The notes under the pieces were generated by a model. That model was given only the letters and a program-made list of their open reading frames with translations, did not search any database and was not told the origin of the DNA. The position numbers and the translations under genes were made by a program. A DNA stretch of 64,000 nt, taken from assembly GCF_004745805.1 (NCBI RefSeq), contig NZ_SRLQ01000015.1, positions 62,001 to 126,000 of the forward strand, in the 5' to 3' direction. This stretch comes from Mycolicibacterium sp. CH28. Lineage in GTDB: Bacteria > Actinomycetota > Actinomycetes > Mycobacteriales > Mycobacteriaceae. Shown here in pieces: positions 1-9,028 of this stretch (position 1 is the first letter of the stretch; each line of letters opens with the position of its first letter).

Positions 1-2702
1 GCCAACTCGACATGCCGCTGTGCCGCAGAAAGATCCGAGCGTCCTCCCGCCGTGAGGAAGGCCAGCCAATGGGCGACGGCCTGGTAGTCGACGGCGGTCG
101 CACCATCGGCGGCCACAAGGAATTCATCGGTCAGCATCTGGCGGTTGTGGGCTTGATCCGGGCCCAAAGCCGCGTAGGCCGCGATGTTGAGAGCCATACA
201 CAACGTGCGGCCATGCGCAGCGGGGTCCTGCCGGTGCAAGTCTCGGGCCAGGGCCAGGGCTTCCGCGCTGGCGTCCAGAGCACCCGGTTGGTCGGCCCCC
301 TCCAACTCCGCAAACAGCAGGGCGAGCAGCCGAACCCGTTGCTCGGCCGTCGGTCTCGCCGCCAGCGCCCGGTGGATGGCGGCGACGATCTGGGCATCGG
401 CACTGTCAATGATGCGGGTCCGCCACACCAACGGTGCGTCCCAGGCGGTCAGCAGACGCACGGCGTATTCGGTCGATGCCGCCGCAACTGGCAGCGCTTG
501 GGTGAGTGCCTCGCGTGCGGCCACGACGTCACCGATGCGCGCCGACGCCGACACCACCCCGCAGTAGGCCTCGAGGGTGCGTTCGGCTTCGTCCTGGCCG
601 GATTCGGCCCAGTTGGCCAGCTGCAGCATGCGCACCGCGGCGCGCCATTGCCGCGCCGCCTCGACCGGTGCGCCGACCCGATCGGCGTCACGCGCGGCCG
701 CCATGGCGAAGTCGGCCGCCTCGACTGCGGTGGCCGGGGTCGCGGCGGCCACCGCGTGATAGGCCAGTGCCGCCGGATCGGCGGTCTCGCGTTGCTGCAG
801 AAGTTGACTGAGCGCGTTGGCGTGCAGCCGGGACCGTCGCAGCAGCGAGGTGTCCTCGTAAAGGGTGTCGCGGACCAGGGCGTGGGCGAACCGGACCCGC
901 CCCGGGGCGGGTTCGTCGAGCAGGCCGACCAGGACCGCGGGCTCCAGTGCGTCGAGGAGATCGTCGGGCTCGCGGTGCGCCAACCCGGCCAGCAGATCGA
1001 CGTCGACCTCACGGCCCAGCACGGCGGCCTGACGCAGCGCGGTCACCGTGGCACCGGGCAGCCGACTGAGGCGGCGGCGCAGCACGTCACCGACTCCTGC
1101 GGGCACCGCCACCGTGGATGCATCAGCCCCCTCGGACATCGCCAGGCGCGCCAGTTCCCGGACGAACAGCGGATTGCCGCCGGTGCGATCATGCAGCGTC
1201 CGCAGCGCTTCCCCGGTCAGATGCGGCAGCCCGCAGTCGGCGGCGAGTGCCGCCGTCGCGGCGTCGTCGAGGCCGCCGAGGGCAAGATGGGCTGCGGTCC
1301 GCGCGGCCAATGCGGCTCGTGCGGAGGCTAATTCATTGCTCGACTCCGACGGTCGATAGGTGGCGACGACCAGCAGCGGGCGGTCCCGCAGTTCGTGAGT
1401 CACCAGGCGCAGCAGCTCGAGGGTCAAGCCGTCGGTGCGGTGCAGATCATCGAGGAGAACGGCGACGGGACCGTCGTCGGCTGCCCGCGCCACCAGAGCC
1501 GCCACGGAATGGGCGGTCCAGAACGTGCTGTGACCGTCGGCTTCGGTTGACCCGTCGTGGTGCAGCAGCGGCGCGAGGGCATCGCGATGGCGCGGTTCGG
1601 TGGGTACGTAGGCGTCGCCGAAATGGCGCAGCACCTCGGTCCACGCCCAGCCGGGTGGAGCGCCGTCAAACTCGGGACACCGCCCCTCGGCGACCGTCCA
1701 GCCCGCGGCCCGTAATCGGGCTGCCGCCGCTGCGGCAATCGTGGTCTTTCCCCAACCGGCCTCACCGCCCAACCAGACCATCCGGCTGCCTGCGCGGCGC
1801 GCTTCGTCGGCGGCACTATCGATGGCGGCGAGTTCTCGCGAACGGCCATGTGGTGCTTGGAGTTCCGTGGCGGTCCTCGCTGGCGCCTGCGCCGGCTGGG
1901 CAGGGGCGACCGTTGGCCGGCCGGAGTCAAGGTGGGGGGCGTGGCCGAGGATGTCGTCTTCGAGGTCCCGAAGTGGGCGGCCTGGTTCCAGTCCGAGCTC
2001 CTCGGCGAGATGGCTGCGGGCGCGGCGCAGGACATCCAACGCGTCGGCCTGCCGGCCCGTGCGATACAGGGCGGTAGCCAGGATCGCCGCGGCGCCCTCC
2101 TTGGTCGGATGTGCGCGGACGTGCCCCTCCAACTCGCCGACGACTAGTGCGTCGTGGTTGAGCGACAGATAAGCCTGTGCGCGTAACTCGATTGCGGTGA
2201 AGCGCAATTCGGCCAGCCTGGCCACCTCGGCCGATGCCCACCGGGCGTCGGATACCTCGGCGTAGGGATCACCGGCCCAGCACTCCAACGCTGACGTCAG
2301 CACGGAGACGCGCCGTGTCGCATCGTCGTCGGCCTGTGCCCTGCGGACCTCGTCGTCGACGTGCCATGCGTCGACGGCATTGGCCGGCAGTCGCAGACGG
2401 TACCCGGGCGCCTCGCTGACGATGACGGTTGCCGGGCCCCGCCGTTGCCGACCGGGCTCGAGCACCCGGCGCAGATGTGAGACGTACGCCTGCAGTGCCG
2501 AGAGCGCTTTCGGGGGCGGCTCACCTTGCCAGAGGTCATCGATGAGCCGGTCCACCGAGACGACATGTCCTTGGGCCAGCACCAGGCGGGCTAGCAAGGA
2601 TCGCTGCCGTGGACCGCCCAGTTCGACTGGTAGCGAACCAATCCACGCTCGGACGGGACCCAACACCGCTACGCGAACGGAGTGTTCGTGCGGAGCCGTC
2701 AT
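1..2702 (-). CDS. BTAD-domain/AAA ATPase transcriptional regulator (SARP/AfsR-like), C-terminus beyond the window
   Basis: Large regulator, about 900 codons visible, open through the left edge, so the C-terminus is missing. Residues 1-95 read as an OmpR/SARP-type winged helix (VDRLIDDLWQGEPP, then LQAYVSHLRRVLEPG). Residues 100-245 are an alpha-helical bacterial transcriptional activation domain with TPR-like helices. A P-loop NTPase follows, with Walker A GGEAGWGKTT near residues 312-321 and a Walker B-like VAVLLDDLHR. The rest is helical and TPR-like. The start is the ATG at 2702, 46 bp from the divergent echA14. The family couples ATP hydrolysis and effector sensing to transcription activation. 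The target is unknown; the divergent crotonase gene is the obvious local candidate. The start and domain order are clear; the function is inferred from family only. Confidence 0.85.
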   Translation of the reverse strand, partial: MTAPHEHSVRVAVLGPVRAWIGSLPVELGGPRQRSLLARLVLAQGHVVSVDRLIDDLWQGEPPPKALSALQAYVSHLRRVLEPGRQRRGPATVIVSEAPGYRLRLPANAVDAWHVDDEVRRAQADDDATRRVSVLTSALECWAGDPYAEVSDARWASAEVARLAELRFTAIELRAQAYLSLNHDALVVGELEGHVRAHPTKEGAAAILATALYRTGRQADALDVLRRARSHLAEELGLEPGRPLRDLEDDILGHAPHLDSGRPTVAPAQPAQAPARTATELQAPHGRSRELAAIDSAADEARRAGSRMVWLGGEAGWGKTTIAAAAAARLRAAGWTVAEGRCPEFDGAPPGWAWTEVLRHFGDAYVPTEPRHRDALAPLLHHDGSTEADGHSTFWTAHSVAALVARAADDGPVAVLLDDLHRTDGLTLELLRLVTHELRDRPLLVVATYRPSESSNELASARAALAARTAAHLALGGLDDAATAALAADCGLPHLTGEALRTLHDRTGGNPLFVRELARLAMSEGADASTVAVPAGVGDVLRRRLSRLPGATVTALRQAAVLGREVDVDLLAGLAHREPDDLLDALEPAVLVGLLDEPAPGRVRFAHALVRDTLYEDTSLLRRSRLHANALSQLLQQRETADPAALAYHAVAAATPATAVEAADFAMAAARDADRVGAPVEAARQWRAAVRMLQLANWAESGQDEAERTLEAYCGVVSASARIGDVVAAREALTQALPVAAASTEYAVRLLTAWDAPLVWRTRIIDSADAQIVAAIHRALAARPTAEQRVRLLALLFAELEGADQPGALDASAEALALARDLHRQDPAAHGRTLCMALNIAAYAALGPDQAHNRQMLTDEFLVAADGATAVDYQAVAHWLAFLTAGGRSDLSAAQRHVEL

Positions 2703-2748
2703 AGTGAATCGACCCTAACTGTTAGCCTGCCCATCGTGGAGGTTTGCT

Positions 2749-3495
2749 ATGCCTGATCTGGTGCTTTACGAGGTGCGCGACCGTGTCGCGCTGATCACCG
2801 TCAACGATCCGGACCGCCGCAACGCGGTCACCGATGCGATGTCGCAGCAGTTGCGGGCCGCCGTCGAGGCCGCCGAAGCCGAGGCCCATGCCGTCGTCGT
2901 CACCGGGGCGGGTAAGGCGTTCTGCGCGGGAGCCGACCTGTCGGCTCTCGGGGCGGCCGCCCGTGAAGGCCTCGAGCGGATCTATGCCGGTTTCATGGCG
3001 GTCGGCCGCTGCACGCTACCGACCATCGCGGCGGTGAACGGCGCCGCCGTGGGCGCCGGCCTCAATCTGGCGCTGGCGGCCGACGTCCGCATCGCAGGGC
3101 CGCACGCCCTTTTCGACCCGCGGTTCCAGAAGCTCGGCATCCACCCCGGTGGCGGAGCGACCTGGATGCTGCAGCGAGCCGTCGGCCCCCAGGTGGCGCG
3201 CGCCGCGCTGCTGTTCGGGATGCGGTTCGACGCCGAGGCCGCGGTCCGCCACGGCCTGGCGCTCGAGATCGCCGACGATCCCGTCGCGGCCGCGTTGGAA
3301 CTGGCCGCCGGCCCGGCGTCGGCGCCGCGCGAGGTCGTCCTGTCGACCAAGGCGTCGATGCGCGCCACGGCGATTCCCGGATTCCTCGACACCGATCATC
3401 ATCAGGCCGCCAAGGACATCGAGCTCGGACCGCAGGCAACCTCGATCGAGGCCCCCGAGTTCAAAGCCCGGCTGGCCGCCGCTCAGCGGCGGTGA
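2749..3495 (+). CDS. echA14: Enoyl-CoA hydratase/isomerase (crotonase) family protein, EchA14-like
   Basis: 248-residue single-domain crotonase, the usual length. The CoA/oxyanion-hole segments are present: CAGADLSALG at residues 59-68 and NGAAVGAGLNLA at 97-108. GTGGAGG lies 7 bases before the ATG. The wording (ITVNDPDRRNAVTD at the N-terminus, HPGGGATWMLQR in the middle) matches my memory of M. tuberculosis EchA14. Oddity: the two catalytic glutamates of true hydratases seem absent. The CELA position reads GLNLA (Asn106), and the QPE position reads DPRF near residue 125. It may therefore be a non-hydrating crotonase (isomerase, hydrolase or acyl-CoA binder) rather than a beta-oxidation hydratase. 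It is divergent from the BTAD regulator. Confidence 0.85.
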   Translation: MPDLVLYEVRDRVALITVNDPDRRNAVTDAMSQQLRAAVEAAEAEAHAVVVTGAGKAFCAGADLSALGAAAREGLERIYAGFMAVGRCTLPTIAAVNGAAVGAGLNLALAADVRIAGPHALFDPRFQKLGIHPGGGATWMLQRAVGPQVARAALLFGMRFDAEAAVRHGLALEIADDPVAAALELAAGPASAPREVVLSTKASMRATAIPGFLDTDHHQAAKDIELGPQATSIEAPEFKARLAAAQRR

Positions 3496-3497
3496 GG

Positions 3498-4781
3498 TCA
3501 GGCGGCGAGGGTTTTCAAGAGTTCGCCGTTGAGATACAGCTCGGCGGAACTGCGCGGGAATTTCGGTGTGCCCGGTACCGGTGGCGCCACCGAGTGGTAG
3601 TGCATGCCGGTCGGGGTGGTGATTTCCACGGTGTGCCTGCCGGTCCCATTGGGCCCGGCAATCACTCGCCAGCCCTGGGCTTCTTTGGTGTAGTTGCAGG
3701 CCTCGCACAATCCCTGCCCGTTGTCCGCACTCGTCGCACCCCCACCCCGACGGGGCTTGGCGTGATCGGTGTGGCGGATCGGAGCATCGCAATACGGGGT
3801 ACGACAGCGCTGATCCCGGTACACGATGAACTGCGCCAGACTCTTCGGGAAGATGCGGGCTTTGGACTCCATAGCCACCAGCGCACCGCTGGCCGGGCAG
3901 GCATACAACCGCCGCAGGCTGGCACGCGACCGCTCGTCGCCGACAGCATCCAGCACCATGGCCTGCGCCACCGCCGAGGGCACCGAGCCGTAACCGGCGA
4001 TCACCGCCGCCCCCTGGGCCACCCCGAGTAGGGCTTGATCGGAGATCACCACGTTCACCGCGACCGGCACCGGCTGATCGGCAGGCCGGCCCGTCACCCG
4101 CTCCACCAGCGCATCGGCCATGACCTGACCCCGCGAACGCCCATCACCACAGCTATCAGCCTGACGTTTGAGCGCCGCATACACCGACACCCCTTGGGCC
4201 ACCGGTAGCAGCGCAGTCAGATAGGTCATGGTGTCCGGCGCCGGGCGGATCGTGACCGTGCGATCACCCTCGGCTCTCGCCGCGCGCTCGACCACCGCGT
4301 GTGGATCGAGCCGGTAGGCAATGGCTTTGGTGGCCGCAGTCAGAGCCGCATCTCCGAGACCGTCTAGCGTGCTCAGGTCCGCGCACAGTTCGGCATCCAG
4401 GGCCCGGCGATCCGCCACATCCAGACACGCCGACTCGCGCACCACCAGCGTGGCCCGCCACTCCGAGAGCACGCCCTGTTCCAATGCCGCCAGGGTGTGC
4501 GGCATCTCATACACCAACGCTTTGGCGAACCCGAGATGGCGGCCTCCGCGCGCGGGGGAATCCCGGCGCGCCAACGCCACCTCAGCAGCCACACCACGCC
4601 CGCGCTTGGCCGCCGGAACCCCCGCCGCCGCCTCCGCAGACCGCCGCGCCCCATCCAGCGCCGCCACCAACCGAGCCTGACCCGCCGCCGCGACCGCCTT
4701 CAGCCGCTCCAACACCGCAATACGCTCCACCAGCGCCGTTTCACCGGCAGTCAGGTCGATTTCCAGCAATTCATCGAACAT
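3498..4781 (-). CDS. DUF222 / HNH endonuclease (13E12 repeat family)
   Basis: 427-residue protein of the mycobacterial 13E12 (REP13E12) family. The N-terminal half is the DUF222 helical domain (alternating Ala/Leu/Arg helices, residues 1-280). The C-terminal third is an HNH nuclease module: CRTPYCDAPIRHTDHAKP, then N-GQGLC-EACNYTKEA, giving the Cys pairs and the H/N/H residues that bind zinc and metal. I chose the ATG at 4781 because AGGA stands 8 bases upstream; an upstream start at 4811 in the same frame has no better site. These genes are multicopy in mycobacteria and some copies serve as prophage attachment sites. No phage genes or flanking repeats are visible here. The cellular role of the family is not established. 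Confidence 0.85.
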   Translation of the reverse strand: MFDELLEIDLTAGETALVERIAVLERLKAVAAAGQARLVAALDGARRSAEAAAGVPAAKRGRGVAAEVALARRDSPARGGRHLGFAKALVYEMPHTLAALEQGVLSEWRATLVVRESACLDVADRRALDAELCADLSTLDGLGDAALTAATKAIAYRLDPHAVVERAARAEGDRTVTIRPAPDTMTYLTALLPVAQGVSVYAALKRQADSCGDGRSRGQVMADALVERVTGRPADQPVPVAVNVVISDQALLGVAQGAAVIAGYGSVPSAVAQAMVLDAVGDERSRASLRRLYACPASGALVAMESKARIFPKSLAQFIVYRDQRCRTPYCDAPIRHTDHAKPRRGGGATSADNGQGLCEACNYTKEAQGWRVIAGPNGTGRHTVEITTPTGMHYHSVAPPVPGTPKFPRSSAELYLNGELLKTLAA

Positions 4782-4852
4782 ACATTCGATCCTAAATATG
4801 CCTACCGACAATTCGCGACCGGTCGGCGCAACCGGTCGCTAGAGTCCGCAAT

Positions 4853-6908
4853 GTGACTTGCACCACACCCGGCCGGTGCTCCCGTCATATCGGACGGGCC
4901 GGGGCGCTCGCCTTCGCCCTCGGCGTCGGGTTTGCGATCGCCAACGCTCCCGGAATCGCGGCTGCCGACACCGGAAGCTCCACGGCGCATTCTGCGCGGC
5001 AGCCCACCAAGGCCGCTGACAACCGGCCTGGACCCAAACGCACGCGCGTCATGCAGGTGACCGCGCGCCCGAGCACGGCCGTCGCCAGCCCGCGCCGCCC
5101 CGTAGTCCCGACGAGCGCGACATCACTGACCGATCTATCTCGTGGGCTATGCGCGCCGAGAAGTCGAACAGGCCCAGACCACCACTCAACCCGCCCCCAG
5201 CATCGGTAACACCTTCTTCGCCCAGACCCCGGTACTCGCCTACAACGCAGCCCAGAACGTCCAGGCCCCCGACGGCGTCATCACCGGCACCCTCAACGCG
5301 TCCCAGGCCAACGGCTACGCACTGACCTACACCGCCAGCGGCGCCCACGGCGATGTCGAGATCCACGCCGATGGGACGTTCGCCTACTCCCCCGACCCGG
5401 ACTTCACGACACTCGGGGGAACCGACACGTTCACCGTGACGGCCGACGACCGTCCGGGTAACGCGCCCCATTGACACGGACTGGCAACGCTTTTCGCACC
5501 CGACGGCGGTGCCACCGCCACCCAACAGGTGACCGTGCTGGAGAACCCGGGAAGTGCATTCCCGACCACTGTGCTCGCCCCCGCCGATCAACTCCAGGCT
5601 GAGAAACTCGTCGCCCAGATCACGAACTCGCCGATCATGCAGTTGGCCAAGATCATCCTCAAAGCGGGATGGTGGCTGGCGGCCCAGAAGAACTTCGCCG
5701 CGGTGGGCGGGCCGGATCAGGCCAACCTGGCCCAGCTGGACCAGGCCGTCACCGAGTACGCCAACCAGGCGGCTATCGAAGTGCTGCTGCTCAACTCGAA
5801 CAGTCCGAAGATCCTGCAGCAGGTCAATCCGCCGCACGACTGGTACGTGCAGAGCTTCTCCGGTGCGCGGATCTGGTACGACAACCCCGACACGATCTAC
5901 CGGTTCGTCGGGGTGAACAACGCCTCGAAGTACGTCATCACCGGACGGTTCGACGGGTCACTACCGGCCGACACCAACTTCAGCGTGCTGACCGGACTGA
6001 GCGGGACGACCGCCGACAACCTCAACGGTAAAGACCTGGTCGTCGATTCGGAGGGTTCGTTCACCATCACCGTCGATTCCACGCCAACCGCGCCGGGCCA
6101 GACCAACCATCTGTACCTGCCGCCCGGCACGACACTCATCACGACCCGAAACACGTTGGCGGACTGGAATAGCGAAGAGCCGATGAGCCTGTCGATCCTG
6201 CGTGTCAGCGGACTGCCGGACAGTCTGTTCAGCCAGATCGGCGGCTTCGCCATCCCGGGTATCGGTCCGCTGGTGTCGTCCAATCCGCTTCTGACACGGC
6301 TGGTTTCACTTATCCCCCCGCTGCCCGCGCCCCGCATCCCGCAGTCCGTAGAGGCCGCCACCATCATGCTGCTGCTCGGCATCAGTGGTGAGGACAAGTA
6401 CATGGGGGTGGCCACCCAGCAGGCGCCGAATGTGCTCACCGATCCCGCCCACAACGCGGAGTTCCTGTCCACCCAATTGCAGAGCACCGGTTACTTCCAC
6501 CTCGGCAACGACGACGCATTGGTGATCACCATCACGCCCAACAACGCGAAGTACTTCGTGGTGCCGGTGACCAACGACTGGACGATCACCAACAACTACT
6601 GGGACGAGCAGACCAGCCTCAATGTCAGCCAGGCGGTCGCCAACGGCGACGGCAGCTACACGATCGTGGTCTCGCGTTCCGATCCGGGCTTCGTCAACTG
6701 GGTGTCCACCGGCGGCCTGAATCAGGGAACGATTTCGATCCGTTTCCAGGACTTCGACCCTGCCAACACCACCGACCCGACCGTGAGCTCATATGTGGTG
6801 CCCATCAGTCAGCTCAACCTGCCAGCGATCCCGTACGACCGGCAGGCTCAGATCGCGGCGCGTCAGCTCGGCTACAACAAGCGCTATTGGCCCTATCCGC
6901 AGGCCTAA
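4853..6908 (+). pseudogene. Decayed secreted Ig/cadherin-like repeat protein (frameshift plus nonsense codon)
   Basis: Three open segments in a row make one ancestral protein. From GTG 4853 a signal-peptide-like N-terminus (RHIGRAGALAFALGVGFA, then an Ala-rich cut region) reads in one frame to about 5130-5142. The sequence VGYARREVEQAQ then continues one base out of phase, through a VCBS/cadherin-like unit (GVITGTLNASQANGYALTY, GTFAYSPDPDF, DTFTVTADDRPGN). A TGA at 5472-5474 interrupts NAPH-stop-HGLATLF, where Trp would be expected. The same frame then runs open to 6908 with a DUF1214-like C-terminal part (WYDNPDTIYRF). The last stop overlaps the convergent bkdC stop. The protein would have been exported. 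Two independent lesions argue against a single sequencing error, although the 459-residue 3' part could still be translated from GTG 5529. Confidence 0.75.
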
Positions 6909-8014
6909 CAGTCCAACAGCGCGATCTCCGGTGCTTCGATCAGTCCGCGCAGATCGGTGAGAAACGCTGCGACCTGGGCGCCGTCGGCAACCCGGTGGTC
7001 GAAGGCGCACGTCAGCGTCATCGTGGGGCGGGCCACCACTTCGTCGTCGATCACGACCGCACGTGGCCGCAATGAGCCGACACCCAGGATCGCCGCCTCG
7101 GGATAGTTGATGACCGGGACCCCTTCGTCGAGGCCCAGGGCGCCGAAATTCGACACCGTGAACGTCGAATTGCCCAACTCAGCCGGGGACAACGAACCGT
7201 TTCGTGCCTTGCCGACGAGCTGCTCGACCGCGGCGGCAAGCCGGCGGGTGGTGAGCCGGTGTGCATCCGCGATCACCGGCACCACCAAACCCCGCTCGGA
7301 GGCCACCGCGATCCCCAGCCGAACATCGGAGTGCAGGCGAATCTGAGCGCCACCATCGCCGTCCACCCATGTCGCGTTGAGCAACGGATGCCGTCCCAGG
7401 GCGATGAGCAGCATCCGCAATGTCAGCACGAACGGCGTCACATCCAGCCGGTCGCGCAACCGGAGCAGCGCCGAACAGTCGACCTGCACGCTGGCGTGTG
7501 CATCCGGAATCCGGCTGCGCGACAACGCCATCTGGGTGGCCATCCGGGCGTGCGCCCCACGCACGACGAGGGTGTCGGCCGGCGTCGACGCCGCGCCCAG
7601 CACATCTTCGCGAGTGATGATCCCGTCGGTGCCCGAACCGGGTTGCAGCCCGGACAGATCCACCGCGAGGTCGGCGGCCAGTTTGCGCACCTTGGGGGCG
7701 GCCCGCGGCCGGCGGCTGCGGTCCATGCCGTTGTCGGTTCCGTAGCCGACCAGCACGGGTGTACGGACCGGTTCGACCGGCCCGGTGTCGATGCGCACCA
7801 ACAACGTTCCGACCGCGAGCGTTTCGCCTTCGGCGCCGCCGAGTTCGACGATGCGACCCGCGTAGGGGCTCGGGATCTCGACCTCGGCCTTGTTCGTCTC
7901 GACCGTGCACAGCGGCTGGTTCAGTTCGACGACATCCCCGACGGCCACCGCCCAGCCGGTGATCGTCGCGTCCTGCAGGCCTTCGCCGAGGTCGGGCACC
8001 AGGAAGTCGCTCAT
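6905..8014 (-). CDS. bkdC: Branched-chain alpha-keto acid dehydrogenase E2 (dihydrolipoyl acyltransferase)
   Basis: 369-residue E2. Residues 1-75 are a lipoyl domain with the lipoylation lysine in ETNKAEVEIPSP. A peripheral-subunit-binding motif follows (KVRKLAADLAVDL ... GIITREDVLG). The catalytic acyltransferase domain ends in DHRVADGAQ, the active-site His/Asp motif. It passes the acyl group from the E1 thiamine adduct to CoA, making isovaleryl-, isobutyryl- or 2-methylbutyryl-CoA. The ATG at 8014 overlaps the bkdB stop (ATGA), so translation is probably coupled. A longer reading frame running upstream is only the shadow frame of bkdB. Last gene of the operon. Orthologue of Rv2495c by context. 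Confidence 0.92.
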   Translation of the reverse strand: MSDFLVPDLGEGLQDATITGWAVAVGDVVELNQPLCTVETNKAEVEIPSPYAGRIVELGGAEGETLAVGTLLVRIDTGPVEPVRTPVLVGYGTDNGMDRSRRPRAAPKVRKLAADLAVDLSGLQPGSGTDGIITREDVLGAASTPADTLVVRGAHARMATQMALSRSRIPDAHASVQVDCSALLRLRDRLDVTPFVLTLRMLLIALGRHPLLNATWVDGDGGAQIRLHSDVRLGIAVASERGLVVPVIADAHRLTTRRLAAAVEQLVGKARNGSLSPAELGNSTFTVSNFGALGLDEGVPVINYPEAAILGVGSLRPRAVVIDDEVVARPTMTLTCAFDHRVADGAQVAAFLTDLRGLIEAPEIALLDC

Positions 8015-9027
8015 GGTCGTCGCATCGTCTTCTCGACACAGTCGAGCAGCCGGTCCACGCCGGGCAACCAGACCTTCTCCATCCGGGCCGGCGGGTAAGG
8101 CGTATCGAATCCGGTGGCGCGCAACACCGGTGCCTCGAGGTCGTAGAACAGTTCTTCGGAGATCCGCGCCGCCAGCTCGGCCCCGAAGCCCAGCGTGCGC
8201 GGCCCCTCGTGCAGCACCACCGCACGACCGGTCTTGCGCACCGAGGCCGCGACGGTATCGAAATCCAGCGGGCTCAGCGAGCGCAGATCGATCACTTCGA
8301 GGTCGTAATCCGCGATGTCTGCCGCACTCAGCGCGGTGCCGACCAGGCCGCCGTAGGTGAGCACCGTGACGTCCTCGCCGGGCCGCCGGACGGTTGCCCG
8401 CCCGATCGGAGGGCCCGGCTCGGCAAGGTCGACGACCTCGCGAACCCAGTACCGCCGCTTGGGTTCCAGGTAGATCACCGGATCGCGGGCGGCAATCGCG
8501 TGCCGCAGCAGCCAGTAGGCGTCCGACGGTGTCGACGGCGCAACGACCTTCAACCCGGCGGTGTGCACCCAATAGGTCTCGGTGGACTCCGAATGGTGTT
8601 CCACCGCACCGATACCGCCGAATGACGGGATCCGGACCGTCACCGGCATGTCGATCTGACCGCGGGTGCGCATCCGGTACTTGGCGAGGTGGCTGACCAC
8701 CTGATCGAACGCCGGGTAGGAGAAGCCGTCGAATTGGATTTCCGGGACCGGCACGAAACCGCGGATGGCCAGACCCACCGCGGCACCAATGATTGCGGAC
8801 TCGGCCAGCGGGGTGTCGAAACACCTTTGCTCGCCGAATGTTTCGGCCAGTCCCTCGGTGACCCGGAATACTCCGCCCAGGGCAGCCACGTCTTCGCCGA
8901 ACACCAGCACCCGGTCGTCGCCGGCCATCGCGTCGTGCAGGGCACGGTTGATCGCCTGCGCCATGGTCAGGCCGGTGACCTCGGGTAGGGCGGTCAACTT
9001 TGGTGGTCGTTCGACGATCTGGGTCAT
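8011..9027 (-). CDS. bkdB: Branched-chain alpha-keto acid dehydrogenase E1 beta subunit
   Basis: 338-residue transketolase-like E1 beta subunit. GEDVAALGGVFRVTEGL (near residues 32-48) is the classical start of the pyrimidine-binding domain. EIQFDGFSYPAFDQ and YLEPKRRYW are typical family segments, and the C-terminal transketolase domain carries LRSLSPLDFDTV. It pairs with BkdA as an alpha2-beta2 decarboxylase binding thiamine diphosphate. The ATG at 9027 has AAGGAGG upstream; the longer upstream frame is the bkdA shadow. One base separates it from bkdA, and its stop overlaps bkdC, so the three genes form one translational block. Confidence 0.93.
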   Translation of the reverse strand: MTQIVERPPKLTALPEVTGLTMAQAINRALHDAMAGDDRVLVFGEDVAALGGVFRVTEGLAETFGEQRCFDTPLAESAIIGAAVGLAIRGFVPVPEIQFDGFSYPAFDQVVSHLAKYRMRTRGQIDMPVTVRIPSFGGIGAVEHHSESTETYWVHTAGLKVVAPSTPSDAYWLLRHAIAARDPVIYLEPKRRYWVREVVDLAEPGPPIGRATVRRPGEDVTVLTYGGLVGTALSAADIADYDLEVIDLRSLSPLDFDTVAASVRKTGRAVVLHEGPRTLGFGAELAARISEELFYDLEAPVLRATGFDTPYPPARMEKVWLPGVDRLLDCVEKTMRRP

Positions 9028-9028
9028 C

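Noticed and set aside
3498..4781. HNH gene as evidence of a prophage or insertion element
   Set aside because: 13E12-type genes are native multicopy genes in mycobacteria; no phage genes, terminal repeats or transposase are present.
5472..5474. In-frame TGA read as selenocysteine
   Set aside because: No Sec-type domain and no hairpin in the right place were seen, and the flanking frameshift shows the gene is decayed. Trp to stop is simpler.
6905..8824. Apparent 639-residue E1-E2 fusion
   Set aside because: The first 270 residues are the wrong frame of bkdB and have no family features; bkdC has its own ATG at 8014 in an ATGA overlap.
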